A stretch of 25,602 nucleotides of DNA from JADJQU01 sp035490315 (lineage in GTDB: Bacteria > Planctomycetota > UBA1135 > GCA-002686595). Made by a program: the position numbers and the translations under genes. The stretch lies in the NCBI GenBank assembly GCA_035490315.1, contig DATHET010000341.1, positions 1 to 25,602 on the forward strand, in the 5' to 3' direction. Shown piece by piece: positions 15,109 through 22,693 of this stretch (its first letter is position 1; every line of letters begins with the position of its first letter). Under the pieces are notes generated by a model. It was not told the origin of the DNA. It did not search any database and saw nothing but the letters and a program-made list of their open reading frames with translations.

Positions 15109-16286
15109 GCCGGATCATTCCGATCGCCTGGTGCGGCCTGCTCTGGCTTGCCACGTCCGCCGGCGTCGCGGCGCAGCAGCCTGCTCCGCCCGCGAAACCC
15201 GCCGCGGCGCAAGTCAGCTTGCGCGAGCGTGCTCAGGCAGCCCTCGCTCGCGATCCGCGCAGCCTTGCTTTCGCGCCCGAAGGTCGCTGGTCGAAGTGGA
15301 GTCCAAAGGACAAGCTGCCCGACGAGCTCGCCGGCGACGTCGTGGCGGGCAAGCGCGCCTACACGGCGGGGGACTACGCCGCTTCGCTCGCGTACCTCTA
15401 CGCGCTGCTCGATCGCGAGAGCGAATACCCGCCCGCTCTCTACCAGGCCGGCATCTGCTACTTCCGACTGCGCCGCTACGGAGACGCCGCGGTCCTGCTC
15501 GAGCGCTTCGTCCACGTCGTGCCGCAGGAAATCGGCGCCACCCAGGCCCTGGGCCATTGCTATTACTCACTCGGCGATTACGAGCGCGCGCGCGACCACT
15601 ACGGGAAAGTTCTCGCGGCTTCGCCTTCGAGCCCGGAAGCCGTGCGCGGACTGGCGCTCAGCGAGATGCGGCTGGGCAATTCCAAACGAGCGACGGAATT
15701 GTTGAACAAGGTCCTCGAGCTGCGCCCCGATCACGCCGACGCCCACGCCTGGCTCGCGCAGATTCTCTACGACGAAGGCGAGACCGCCGCCGCGCTCCCG
15801 CACGCCGAGCGCGCGCGCGACCTCGAGCCCTGGGAGCCGCGGCCCTGGTTCCTGCTCTCCCACATCTACGCCGAATCCGATCGCCAGGCCGACGCCGACC
15901 AGGCTCAGCAGCGCTTCGAGTCCACCAGCCGCATCGCGCAGCAGATCCTGCAGCAGCAGGGCCTGCTTCTGCACGACCCCGCCAAGGTGGACACATGGCG
16001 GGAGCTGATCGCCCTGCAGCGCTCGGTCGGGAATCGCGAGGAAGTGCGCGACGCCCTCCCGCACCTGGTCGCGCTCGGAACGTCGGAACCGAGGACGGCG
16101 CTGATGATCGTCGACATGTACGAATGGCTCGGCGACAAGGAGCGCGCGAAGCTCACCGCGCGCACCGCGGAAATCCTGGCGGGCGCGGACAAGCAGAGCT
16201 GGCTGTGGCTCGCCGATTTCTACCGCCGCATCGGCGACGCCGATTCGGCCAAGCGAGCTCAGGCAGCGGCGGACGCGGGGAAATAG
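15105..16286 (+). CDS. Secreted or periplasmic TPR protein
   Basis: A 393-aa protein starting at GTG 15105, in a GTGA overlap with the UnbV gene, with GAGGAAAAAG as a good ribosome site ending 4 nt before the start. The N-terminus (MSRIIPIAWCGLLWLATSAG VAAQQ) is a signal peptide. About five or six tetratricopeptide repeats follow from about residue 85 (e.g. YPPALYQAGICYFRLRRYGD; IGATQALGHCYYSLGDYERA; PEAVRGLALSEMRLGNSKRA; ADAHAWLAQILYDEGETAAA), with another helical set to the C-terminus. TPRs mediate protein contacts. The pairing of UnbV-type and TPR-type proteins recurs in environmental bacteria and suggests that the two work together outside the cytoplasm. Confidence 0.9.
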   Translation: MSRIIPIAWCGLLWLATSAGVAAQQPAPPAKPAAAQVSLRERAQAALARDPRSLAFAPEGRWSKWSPKDKLPDELAGDVVAGKRAYTAGDYAASLAYLYALLDRESEYPPALYQAGICYFRLRRYGDAAVLLERFVHVVPQEIGATQALGHCYYSLGDYERARDHYGKVLAASPSSPEAVRGLALSEMRLGNSKRATELLNKVLELRPDHADAHAWLAQILYDEGETAAALPHAERARDLEPWEPRPWFLLSHIYAESDRQADADQAQQRFESTSRIAQQILQQQGLLLHDPAKVDTWRELIALQRSVGNREEVRDALPHLVALGTSEPRTALMIVDMYEWLGDKERAKLTARTAEILAGADKQSWLWLADFYRRIGDADSAKRAQAAADAGK

Positions 16287-16313
16287 GTCCTGCGGGAGCG
16301 GGAGGGTGCTGCG

Positions 16314-16368
16314 CCCCGCAATCGGGGTGACACAAGTCCATAGGGGCTACGATCTTGCGCGAGCCCCT
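16314..16368 (+). promoter_or_regulatory. Two hairpins in the leader region of the sigma-fusion gene
   Basis: CCCCG (16314-16318) pairs with CGGGG (16323-16327), and AGGGGCT (16342-16348) pairs with AGCCCCT (16362-16368) across 13 nt. The first could be the terminator of the UnbV-TPR operon, though no U-tract follows. The second lies 62 bp upstream of the sigma-fusion start and could be an operator. A GTGACA/TACGAT pair (16327, 16348) is a possible but poorly spaced promoter. The 144-bp gap holds no gene. Confidence 0.3.
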
Positions 16369-16430
16369 GCAGCACTTCGGATCGACGCGTGTCCTCGAGC
16401 TTGGCACCGCCACTCACAGGAGCGCTCGTC

Positions 16431-18518
16431 ATGACCAGTCAGAATCCAATGCTTTCCCCGGAGTTCCTTGCCGAGCACCAGCACTTCGTGCAGCGCCTGG
16501 CACGCGGGCTCGCGCGCGACGAAGCCGCCGCGCTGGACCTCGCGCAGGAGACCTGGCTCGCGACCCTGGCCAGCGGTTCCCAGGCGATCGTCCGTCCGCG
16601 CGCCTGGCTCGCGACCGCGATGCGCCGCAGGGCTTTGAATCTAGCCCGCTCGGAGAGTGTGCGGCGCGAGCATGAGACCAGATCGGCGCGGGATGAGGCT
16701 TCCGAGGACGCGAGTCTGCACGATCGAGTCAGCTGCCAGCATTCGATCGTCGCGGAGGTGCTGCAGCTCGATGAACCCTATCGGTCGGTGGTGCTGCTGC
16801 GCTATTTCCAGGACCTGTCTCCCGCGGCGATCGCGCGCCGGCGCAAGGTTCCGGCCGCGACCGTCCGCTCGCAGCTCGCGCGAGCTCACGCGCAATTGCG
16901 CGAGCGGCTCGAGCGGCGCGAAGGCGGTCGCGAAGCGTGGTGCCTGGCCCTCGCGGGATTCCTCGAGCATTCCAAGCCCGCGCTGGTCTCGGCCAAGGTG
17001 CTCGCGATTGCGGCGGGTGTGTGCGTGTCGCTCGGCGCCGGAGCTACGGCGTGGATGGTGATGCGCGCAACAACGACGAGGGCATCGGAAGGCATTGTGA
17101 TCGCCGAGACGCCTCCGAGTTCTGCAGGGGAGCTTCAACCCGAGTTCGCATCTTCACGTCATGCGATTCTCGGTATCCCGGAAGCCCCGCCGCCAGTCGC
17201 GCTCGTTCTGGAAGACCCCTCCAGCGAAGTCCTGGAAGGGAAGTCCGTCGACGAGCTTCGCGACATGTTGATCCGGGTCGAGGATGAGTTGCGCCCACGA
17301 CTGATGAATCCGTCGCCGGAAGTCATCGCAGCCTGGCGCTCGGCACATCCCGACGACGAGATGGAATTCGCGCGCGTGCTCGACCGGCCGACATCAGCAG
17401 TCCGGAGCGCGTCTGGAGTCGTCGGCCTGCGCGGCGAGGGAGCCTTCTTCTCATTCGCGACGCGCAGCAACAGCTACGACGACGGGCCCACGATCTACTG
17501 GGAACAAGGTGCGCTGAAGAGTCTCGGAAACTCGGTACTGGTCGACTTCGGTGGCGTCGATCCCGCAGGTGTTCCTGCCGGTTTGAGTCCCGATGACGCC
17601 GGATTGTTCACAACACTCTCCGCAGGTCCTGCCCTGCCCGCCAACAGCGCACAGCCAGCGCTCCGCGAGTTGCTCGCGGATCGCAGCCGAACCCGCTGTC
17701 CGATGATCCTCCAGCACACCTACTTGATCCGCCATGCCTTGGCGAACGAGCACGATGTCCTGGCCGTGTTCGTGCCCATCCAGCAGGACGCATTCGGAAT
17801 CACCTTTGCCTGGCGGCTCCTGAAATCCTGGCCAGTGCCGGACCTGCGCACCGTGCCCTTGAATATCAAGCCGCGGGCGAATCTGTCACCCGAGCCCTGG
17901 ACTGCTCCGATGTCCATCGAAGGGCTTCTCTCCCTGGTTGATCGCATCCGCGCAATCACGACTCGGAGGCTGATCACAATTCCTGACGCCTTGCGGCAGG
18001 AGTGGCCGAATCGTCCGCTCGGTCGCGTGCTGCGCGACTACTGGGCAACGCGCTACGTCGACATCGATGGAGGCGGCCGCTTCTTCAATTTCGCGACGGA
18101 GTCCAATTCCTATCAAGGCGAGCCTGAGATCGACCTCTACGACGAGAACTTCGGAGTGCAGTTTCATCCAGACGGCGCCGCATGGATCTTCGACGTCGGA
18201 GAGACGAGCGTGCTGGCCGTCGGGCCGTCATTCGCTTTGCCCGAAGACGAGCACGTGCGAGTCGGATGGGAGCTCGCGTGGACTTTCGAACGAAGGACGC
18301 CGGCCGCTTCAGGCTCGGGAGCGTTGATCGTCACTCCCGCCGAGCGCCAACAGTTCCTCGACTACCGCCAACCGGTTCGTGCCGTCCTGCACCACAGCTA
18401 CGTCGTGCGCAGCATCATCCCCGGCTCCCACGACTACCTCGTCGCATTCGAGATCCTCGCCGAGGACGAGCACGGCATCTTCATCACCTGGCGGGTCCTG
18501 AAGACCTGGCCAGCTTGA
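16431..18518 (+). CDS. ECF sigma factor fused to a membrane segment and a duplicated outer domain
   Basis: A 695-aa fusion. Residues 10-75 are sigma region 2 (LDLAQETWLATLA, PRAWLATAMRRRALNLAR). Residues 108-160 are region 4 (LDEPYRSVVLLRYFQDLSPA, then RRRKVPAATVRSQLARAHAQ). One hydrophobic segment at about 188-211 (KVLAIAAGVCVSLGAGATAW) should span the membrane. After a linker come two related domains. Copy 1 (about 339-468) begins FFSFATRSNSY and ends in HTYLIRHALANEHDVLAVFV and WRLLKSWP. Copy 2 (about 551-694) begins FFNFATESNSY and ends in HSYVVRSIIPGSHDYLVAFE and WRVLKTWP. I do not recognise this domain. Start ATG 16431 follows AGGAG at 16418-16422 by 8 nt, which excludes the ATG-less longer frame from 16389. 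A membrane-tethered sigma factor whose outer part senses a signal is a reasonable inference. Confidence 0.88.
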   Translation: MTSQNPMLSPEFLAEHQHFVQRLARGLARDEAAALDLAQETWLATLASGSQAIVRPRAWLATAMRRRALNLARSESVRREHETRSARDEASEDASLHDRVSCQHSIVAEVLQLDEPYRSVVLLRYFQDLSPAAIARRRKVPAATVRSQLARAHAQLRERLERREGGREAWCLALAGFLEHSKPALVSAKVLAIAAGVCVSLGAGATAWMVMRATTTRASEGIVIAETPPSSAGELQPEFASSRHAILGIPEAPPPVALVLEDPSSEVLEGKSVDELRDMLIRVEDELRPRLMNPSPEVIAAWRSAHPDDEMEFARVLDRPTSAVRSASGVVGLRGEGAFFSFATRSNSYDDGPTIYWEQGALKSLGNSVLVDFGGVDPAGVPAGLSPDDAGLFTTLSAGPALPANSAQPALRELLADRSRTRCPMILQHTYLIRHALANEHDVLAVFVPIQQDAFGITFAWRLLKSWPVPDLRTVPLNIKPRANLSPEPWTAPMSIEGLLSLVDRIRAITTRRLITIPDALRQEWPNRPLGRVLRDYWATRYVDIDGGGRFFNFATESNSYQGEPEIDLYDENFGVQFHPDGAAWIFDVGETSVLAVGPSFALPEDEHVRVGWELAWTFERRTPAASGSGALIVTPAERQQFLDYRQPVRAVLHHSYVVRSIIPGSHDYLVAFEILAEDEHGIFITWRVLKTWPA

Positions 18519-18548
18519 GCTAGAGCTTCGCGCCCCAGCTCGCCCTTC

Positions 18549-18767
18549 TCAGGCCGATTCCTTCTTGTCGCGGCGCGGGCGGCCGCCCTTGTTCTCTTTG
18601 CGCTCGGCGAGCTTCTCGTTGAACGTCGCCCAGTCCTGCGTCGAGAACAGGCGCACGGGCTTGCCGCACTGGGCGCAGTACGAACGATCGACACTCATCA
18701 GATAGGGCACGTAGCAGTCGCAAGCCGTGCAGAACTTCCGGTCGGAGTAGTAGTCGAATTGGTCCAT
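18549..18767 (-). CDS. Small zinc-ribbon protein
   Basis: A 72-aa protein with Cys13-x2-Cys16 (FCTACDC) and Cys31-x2-Cys34 (YCAQCGK). This is a four-cysteine zinc ribbon with a 14-residue spacer. The C-terminal part is basic (ERKENKGGRPRRDKKESA), so nucleic-acid binding is possible. The remaining residues (MDQFDYYSDRKF; LFSTQDWATFNEKLAERK) show no family I recognise. It converges on the sigma-fusion gene with 30 bp between stops. No clear ribosome site precedes ATG 18767. The intact cysteine pattern makes it a real gene despite its size. Confidence 0.75.
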   Translation of the reverse strand: MDQFDYYSDRKFCTACDCYVPYLMSVDRSYCAQCGKPVRLFSTQDWATFNEKLAERKENKGGRPRRDKKESA

Positions 18768-19150
18768 GGTGCTTGGGAAGATCGAGGGTGCGGAGCGCGT
18801 GGTTCAGCGGGCAAAGAGCAAGCGGATGGCCAGCTGGTTCCGGGGCACTCTGGGCACAACGCAAGCCATGAATCCACAAGCGCTTGCGCTGTTTCCGGAG
18901 GACCGCGAACCGCTGCCGACGGGTGGGGTACCGGTGTCTTCGCGTTTGGACGTGAAGACCCGCCGTCAGGTTGCGTGAATTGTTGAATTCAGGTCCCGCG
19001 GGCCGCGCCTACCTAGGGGTTTCCGGGCCTCGACAGCACGCAAAGCCCTGTGGCTGAACGGTTTGCTTTTGCGCCAGGCCAGCCCCGCCTGACCCCTGAA
19101 TTGAGACAATCCGCAGGACGTCCTCGGATTTGCACGCGTCTCGGGGGCGT
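18768..19150. other. 383-bp gap without a convincing gene
   Basis: This gap lies between the start of the zinc-ribbon gene and the end of queG, both on the minus strand. A 70-codon plus-strand frame (18766-18978) begins on the bases of the zinc-ribbon start codon, has no ribosome site and has no recognisable product. The second half holds the nested inverted repeats listed separately (18979-19110) and a 10-nt palindrome AGGACGTCCT (19115-19124), 27 bp past the queG stop codon. Confidence 0.6.
18979..19110. repeat. Nested inverted repeats, candidate structured RNA or small element
   Basis: Three compatible inverted repeats nest inside each other. The outer pair is AATTCAGG (18986-18993) with CCTGAATT (19095-19102), extended imperfectly by ATTGT (18979-18983) and ACAAT (19106-19110). 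The middle pair is GGCCT (19026-19030) with AGGCC (19076-19080). The inner pair is CGCAAAGC (19039-19046) with GCTTTTGCG (19065-19073; one bulged A·T extra). Together they would fold into a branched or long hairpin about 130 nt in length. The ends are AT-richer than the region. It could be a noncoding RNA, a 3'-UTR structure of queG, or a decayed miniature inverted-repeat element; I recognise no RNA family. Confidence 0.5.
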
Positions 19151-20308
19151 TCAGGACTTTGCACACCCGGCTGAAACCTGGGTCGCGGCCTGATCGAGGG
19201 TCAGGCGCATGTCCCGCGATGCTTCGGGGTCGGGCTCGCGATCCGCGGCGGTTTCGAGGGCTGCACGGACCCCGCTGTCCTGGCGGTGGGCGCGACCCAA
19301 GCTCCAAGCCGCCGAGGCTCGGACCATCGGGCTGGCGTGGGAGGCGAGCGCACGCAGGAGTCCTTCACGTCCGACTTCGGACGGTTGGGCGGCGAGAGCG
19401 ATCGCGGCGTTGCGAGCCAGCCCGTCGGGGCCCGGGCGGCGCAGGGCGGTCGCGTCGGCCCACGTGGGTCTGGCTTCGGACTCGGCGAGCCACTTCAGGA
19501 GCCCGCCTTCGACGAGCGAAGAGGAATCGCCCCAGGTTCGCGAGGTGTCCGGGGCCGCGCGACCCCAGGGGCAGACCTCGGAGCAGACGTCGCAGCCGAA
19601 GGCCCAGGGTCCGGTGCGCTCGCGGATCTCGCGCGGCGCGAGCTGGTGCGATTCGATGCTGTGATAGCTCAGGCACTTGCCCGCGTCGACGAGACCCGGC
19701 TCGAGGATCGCCGATGTCGGGCAGGCGTCGATGCACAGGCGGCAGGTACCGCAGGAACCCTTGGGCGGAGTCGGCGTCGGCTCCAGCTCGGAATCGATCA
19801 GGAGCTCGCCGAGGAAGAACCAGGGGCCGAAGCGCGGGTGGAGCAGGTTCGCCGCCTTGGAGAGGAAGCCGATCCCGGCGCGCGCGGCGTGGGAGCGCTC
19901 GAGAACCGGGCCCGCGTCGGCCACGGGCCGGCGCCGATCGCCGAGCCCTTCCTTCTTCAGGCCGCGCGCGAGCTTGCGCAGCATCTTGAGCATGCGGTTG
20001 TGGTAATCGCGGCCCGCGGCGTAGCGCGCGACCCGTCCGCCGCCGGGAATTCCGCGCTCGGCGAGGTCGACCGCGGGGCGCGAGTGGGCGAAGCCGACCA
20101 CGAGGATGGACTTGCCCGATGGGAGCAGGCGGCGCGGGTCGACGATGCGCTCGCGGTCGGCGGCCAGGTAATCCAGGCCGGCGTGGTAGCCGTGGTCGAG
20201 CCAGGACTCGAATCGCGCGGCATCGGGCGGGGGAGTGCAGGGGGAAATCCCGGCCAGGTCGAAGCCCGCTTCCCGAGCCAGTTCAATTGCGCGCTCGGTC
20301 TTGGACAC
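19151..20308 (-). CDS. queG: Epoxyqueuosine reductase
   Basis: QueG reduces epoxyqueuosine in tRNA to queuosine with cobalamin and two [4Fe-4S] clusters. The 385-aa protein has the N-terminal cobalamin-binding part (IELAREAGFDLAGISPC; RVARYAAGRDYHNRMLKMLR), Asp131 in DAGPVLERSHAARAGIGFLS where the family has its catalytic aspartate, and FGPWFFLGELL. The ferredoxin part has Cys186-x2-Cys189-x2-Cys192-x3-Cys196 (CGTCRLCIDACP), KCLSYHSIE and Cys239-x2-Cys242-x3-Cys246 (CDVCSEVCPWG). The C-terminus (about 300-375) has HEAT-like helices, as in long QueG forms. It starts at GTG 20308 with no strong ribosome site. It acts directly after QueA (11496-12566), which is not in the same operon. Confidence 0.95.
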   Translation of the reverse strand: MSKTERAIELAREAGFDLAGISPCTPPPDAARFESWLDHGYHAGLDYLAADRERIVDPRRLLPSGKSILVVGFAHSRPAVDLAERGIPGGGRVARYAAGRDYHNRMLKMLRKLARGLKKEGLGDRRRPVADAGPVLERSHAARAGIGFLSKAANLLHPRFGPWFFLGELLIDSELEPTPTPPKGSCGTCRLCIDACPTSAILEPGLVDAGKCLSYHSIESHQLAPREIRERTGPWAFGCDVCSEVCPWGRAAPDTSRTWGDSSSLVEGGLLKWLAESEARPTWADATALRRPGPDGLARNAAIALAAQPSEVGREGLLRALASHASPMVRASAAWSLGRAHRQDSGVRAALETAADREPDPEASRDMRLTLDQAATQVSAGCAKS

Positions 20309-20608
20309 GCCAAGAGTCTGACGCCCCTTTGCCGGACTGGAAACCGGCCCGGTCGGCGTCCGAACGGGCGGTTCAAGTTCACGCCCGAAGCTGAATTCTT
20401 CTTAACCCTTGACCCCGCCATGTTTAGGCAGTGTTTGGTCGTTTTGACGCAGGTTTTTCTTGGCGATGACGGAACCTTCCCAGTTACACGGATCAAATCC
20501 GATCTAGAATCGGAGTCGAGCCAGGGCTCAGCGCACTCTCTCCAGTGCGTCTGCCGTGGCGGGAAGTCTGTCCCCTTCTTCCGCAACGTCTGCTGAGATC
20601 ACGACCGG
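20309..20608. promoter_or_regulatory. Divergent promoter region of queG and the sigma/anti-sigma pair
   Basis: This is a 300-bp non-coding stretch whose middle (about 20395-20515) is clearly AT-richer than its flanks. TTGACC (20409-20414) and TAGAAT (20505-20510) look like promoter boxes but do not pair at normal spacing. CCGAT (20499-20503) and ATCGG (20509-20513) form a small dyad over TAGAAT and could be an operator. Near queG, GCCGG (20331-20335) and CCGGC (20344-20348) would make a hairpin in the queG leader. No small gene is convincing here. Confidence 0.4.
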
Positions 20609-21532
20609 ATGCTGGACGCCGAAGCAAACGCGCTTGGCCACGCACCGAATGCCGCGCTCGATCGCGCAGGCTTGAAGGCTCGGGTTCTCGCGCTGCGCAA
20701 AGAGCTTCCGAAGCCCGAGTCGAACCTGATCCTGTCGTGCATCGACGATCTCGCGCGCAGTCCTGATTCCGTCCGCGACTCGATCTCGACGCGCTTGATG
20801 GAGTCCTTCCGACTGCAGTCGGGACGCGCAACGTTCGGGCTGCTTTACGAGCTGAATTGCACGCACCTGCTGACCCAGGTGTCGAGCTGCCTGCGCCGCT
20901 ACGGAAGTCGTACCGATCCGCGCGACGTGCTGCAGGAAGTCTTCTTCAACGTCTACCGCTACCCGCATCGGTTCAATTGCGAGCGCGAGGACGCCTTCCG
21001 TGTCTGGTCGGCGATGATCGTGCGCAACACGGTGCTCAAGCACCTGCGCTCCAGCGGCCGCAGCGGCCACTCCGAGATGCCCTTCGAGGATCTGTCCGAC
21101 CAGCCCGAGGTGCGCAACAGCGGCCCGCTCGGCGGCGCGATCGAGAAGGAGGCGCTGCGCGAGTGCGGCAGGGTTTACCTGACCTACTTGCACCTTTATC
21201 TCGAGTTCTACGCGATGCTCTCGCCACGCGAGCAGCAGGCGATCAACCTGGTGGAAGTGGAGGAGCTCAGTTACCGGGAGGCCGCTGAGCGATTAACCAT
21301 CAAGCTGGAGAACCTGAAGATGGTCATTTTCCGTGCGCGCAGAAAGATCCACCGCTCGATGCGGCGTGTCTTCGAAGGTCTGCCCGCGGATTGCCGTCCG
21401 GCGCGGGATCCCAAGCTGCTGGGCAACGGATTGGAACTTTCCATGGCGGGACGACTCGGCGGTGAGGACGAGGACGACGATCTCGACAGCGAGGACGATG
21501 CGCGCGGGTTCGACACGGAGGACGGTTCATGA
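20609..21532 (+). CDS. ECF-like RNA polymerase sigma factor
   Basis: A 307-aa sigma-70 family protein. Region 2 spans about residues 75-148 (FGLLYELNCTHLLTQVSSCL, DPRDVLQEVFFNVYRYPHRF, FRVWSAMIVRNTVLKHLR). Region 4 spans 203-250 (MLSPREQQAINLVEVEELSY, REAAERLTIKLENLKMVIFR, ARRKIHRS). It is longer than a typical ECF factor because of a 70-residue N-terminal extension and an acidic tail (about 284-307, GGEDEDDDLDSEDD). Its TGA overlaps the ATG of the zinc-finger/TPR gene (ATGA), the usual layout of a sigma factor with its antagonist. The AT-richer region upstream is the likely promoter and may be autoregulated. Target genes cannot be told from the sequence. Confidence 0.9.
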   Translation: MLDAEANALGHAPNAALDRAGLKARVLALRKELPKPESNLILSCIDDLARSPDSVRDSISTRLMESFRLQSGRATFGLLYELNCTHLLTQVSSCLRRYGSRTDPRDVLQEVFFNVYRYPHRFNCEREDAFRVWSAMIVRNTVLKHLRSSGRSGHSEMPFEDLSDQPEVRNSGPLGGAIEKEALRECGRVYLTYLHLYLEFYAMLSPREQQAINLVEVEELSYREAAERLTIKLENLKMVIFRARRKIHRSMRRVFEGLPADCRPARDPKLLGNGLELSMAGRLGGEDEDDDLDSEDDARGFDTEDGS

Positions 21533-22644
21533 GCGGCAAGAAGGAATGGTGGAACGAGGGGCTGGAGGACGTCTGTGCCCCCTTCCAGATGGACATCTCG
21601 TGCCTGGTCGACGGCGAGCTCGACGAAGCCGCCGCCGCGCGGGCCATGGTGCACCTCGAAGAGTGCACGACCTGCCGCACCTTCTTCGACGACACGCGCC
21701 AGTGCATGCGCTTGCACCTCGATGCCACCGATCCCGACCGACTGATCGCGCGCATCTCGACACTGACCGGCGCCGACTTCATGCAAGAGGCCCAGGCAAT
21801 CGAGCACGTGCACCGGCTGGCGACGATCTTCTATCAGCTGGGCAAGGCCTATCTGCTCTCGGCCATCGATCCTGATTTCCGCACGCGCGTGTTCGAGAAG
21901 GCCCTGCCGCTCGATTCGACGCAGACCATGGGACGCGGGTTCGTCGACGGCGTGCTCCACGCTCACCCCGAAGCCACCGAGGACGACGGCGTGCTCGAGA
22001 ACGGCGGCCTGTCGCGGATCGACTGGCGCAATGCGCGCGCCCTGTTCAACGGCCGGCTCAAGCAGATCGCGAGCCCGCTGGAGAAGGGCCGTCGCCTGCT
22101 CGACGAAGCCGTCCACGCCGATCCTTCGCACGAGGAAGCGCGCCTGTACCTGGCCTTCCTCGCCGCGCGCGATGGCAAGACGCTCAAGGCGGCGCGCGAA
22201 TACCGCGAGCTCTTCCAGACTGCGATGAGCGAGCAGAACCGTGGGCACGCGGCCATCCAGCTCGGACTGCTCTACGACCGCGAAGGCGATCCGCGCAAGG
22301 CGCTCGCCTGCTTCCGCTGGGTGACCATCAGTGGTCTTGCCGATCGCGACGAGCGCTTCTTCTTCGTACGTTTCAACCAGGCCCTCGAATATGCCCTGCT
22401 CGGACGCGCAGAGCGCTCTCTGTCCGCGATGCGCTCCCTGCTCGACAAGCACCCTGGCCGCGCCCGCGAAGTCGCCGACATGATCTTGAAGTCCAAGAGC
22501 CTGCAAGGCGCCATCGAATCACTCCCCGGCTACGGGGAATCGTTACTGACCACCTGCCCAGAGCTATTCCAAATCCCCAACCCCGGCGAGGGTGAACAAG
22601 ATTCCGCGCACCGCGCAGACGGGCGCCCGGAGTCGTCGCGTTGA
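21529..22644 (+). CDS. Putative soluble anti-sigma factor with zinc finger and TPR-like repeats
   Basis: A 371-aa protein. The N-terminus has the zinc anti-sigma (ZAS/zf-HC2) signature: DISCLVDGELDEAAAARAMV, then His42-x3-Cys46-x2-Cys49 (HLEECTTC). No membrane segment follows, unlike most ZAS proteins, so it should be cytoplasmic. Residues about 180-345 form TPR-like helices (SPLEKGRRLLDEAVHADPSH, EEARLYLAFLAARDGKTLKA, NRGHAAIQLGLLYDREGDPR, FNQALEYALLGRAERSLSAM). The ATGA overlap with the sigma gene supports function as its antagonist. The TPR part could bind a partner that releases the sigma factor; that is inference. The tail after 350 is unrecognised. Confidence 0.85.
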   Translation: MSGKKEWWNEGLEDVCAPFQMDISCLVDGELDEAAAARAMVHLEECTTCRTFFDDTRQCMRLHLDATDPDRLIARISTLTGADFMQEAQAIEHVHRLATIFYQLGKAYLLSAIDPDFRTRVFEKALPLDSTQTMGRGFVDGVLHAHPEATEDDGVLENGGLSRIDWRNARALFNGRLKQIASPLEKGRRLLDEAVHADPSHEEARLYLAFLAARDGKTLKAAREYRELFQTAMSEQNRGHAAIQLGLLYDREGDPRKALACFRWVTISGLADRDERFFFVRFNQALEYALLGRAERSLSAMRSLLDKHPGRAREVADMILKSKSLQGAIESLPGYGESLLTTCPELFQIPNPGEGEQDSAHRADGRPESSR

Positions 22645-22658
22645 TTCCCAATGCAACG

Positions 22659-22674
22659 CCACGTTTGGCCGTGG
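22659..22674 (+). terminator. Small hairpin after the anti-sigma gene
   Basis: CCACG (22659-22663) pairs with CGTGG (22670-22674) around a 6-nt loop, 15 bp after the stop codon. It lacks a U-tract and is short, so it is a weak terminator candidate or part of the leader of the gene at 22694. Confidence 0.25.
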
Positions 22675-22693
22675 GGTTGATCGAGCACTGACC

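Noticed and set aside
15105..16286. CRISPR array or direct DNA repeats in the TPR gene region
   Set aside because: The periodicity is at protein level (34-residue helices) and the DNA units differ.
18766..18978. 70-codon plus-strand frame starting on the zinc-ribbon start codon
   Set aside because: It has no ribosome site and no recognisable product, and it overlaps the start codon of a better-supported gene.
20309..20360. preQ1 or cobalamin riboswitch in the queG leader
   Set aside because: Only a 5-bp hairpin is present; neither family's conserved core can be seen.
19286..20596. 436-codon plus-strand frame opposite queG
   Set aside because: queG on the minus strand has all iron-sulphur cysteines and explains the region.
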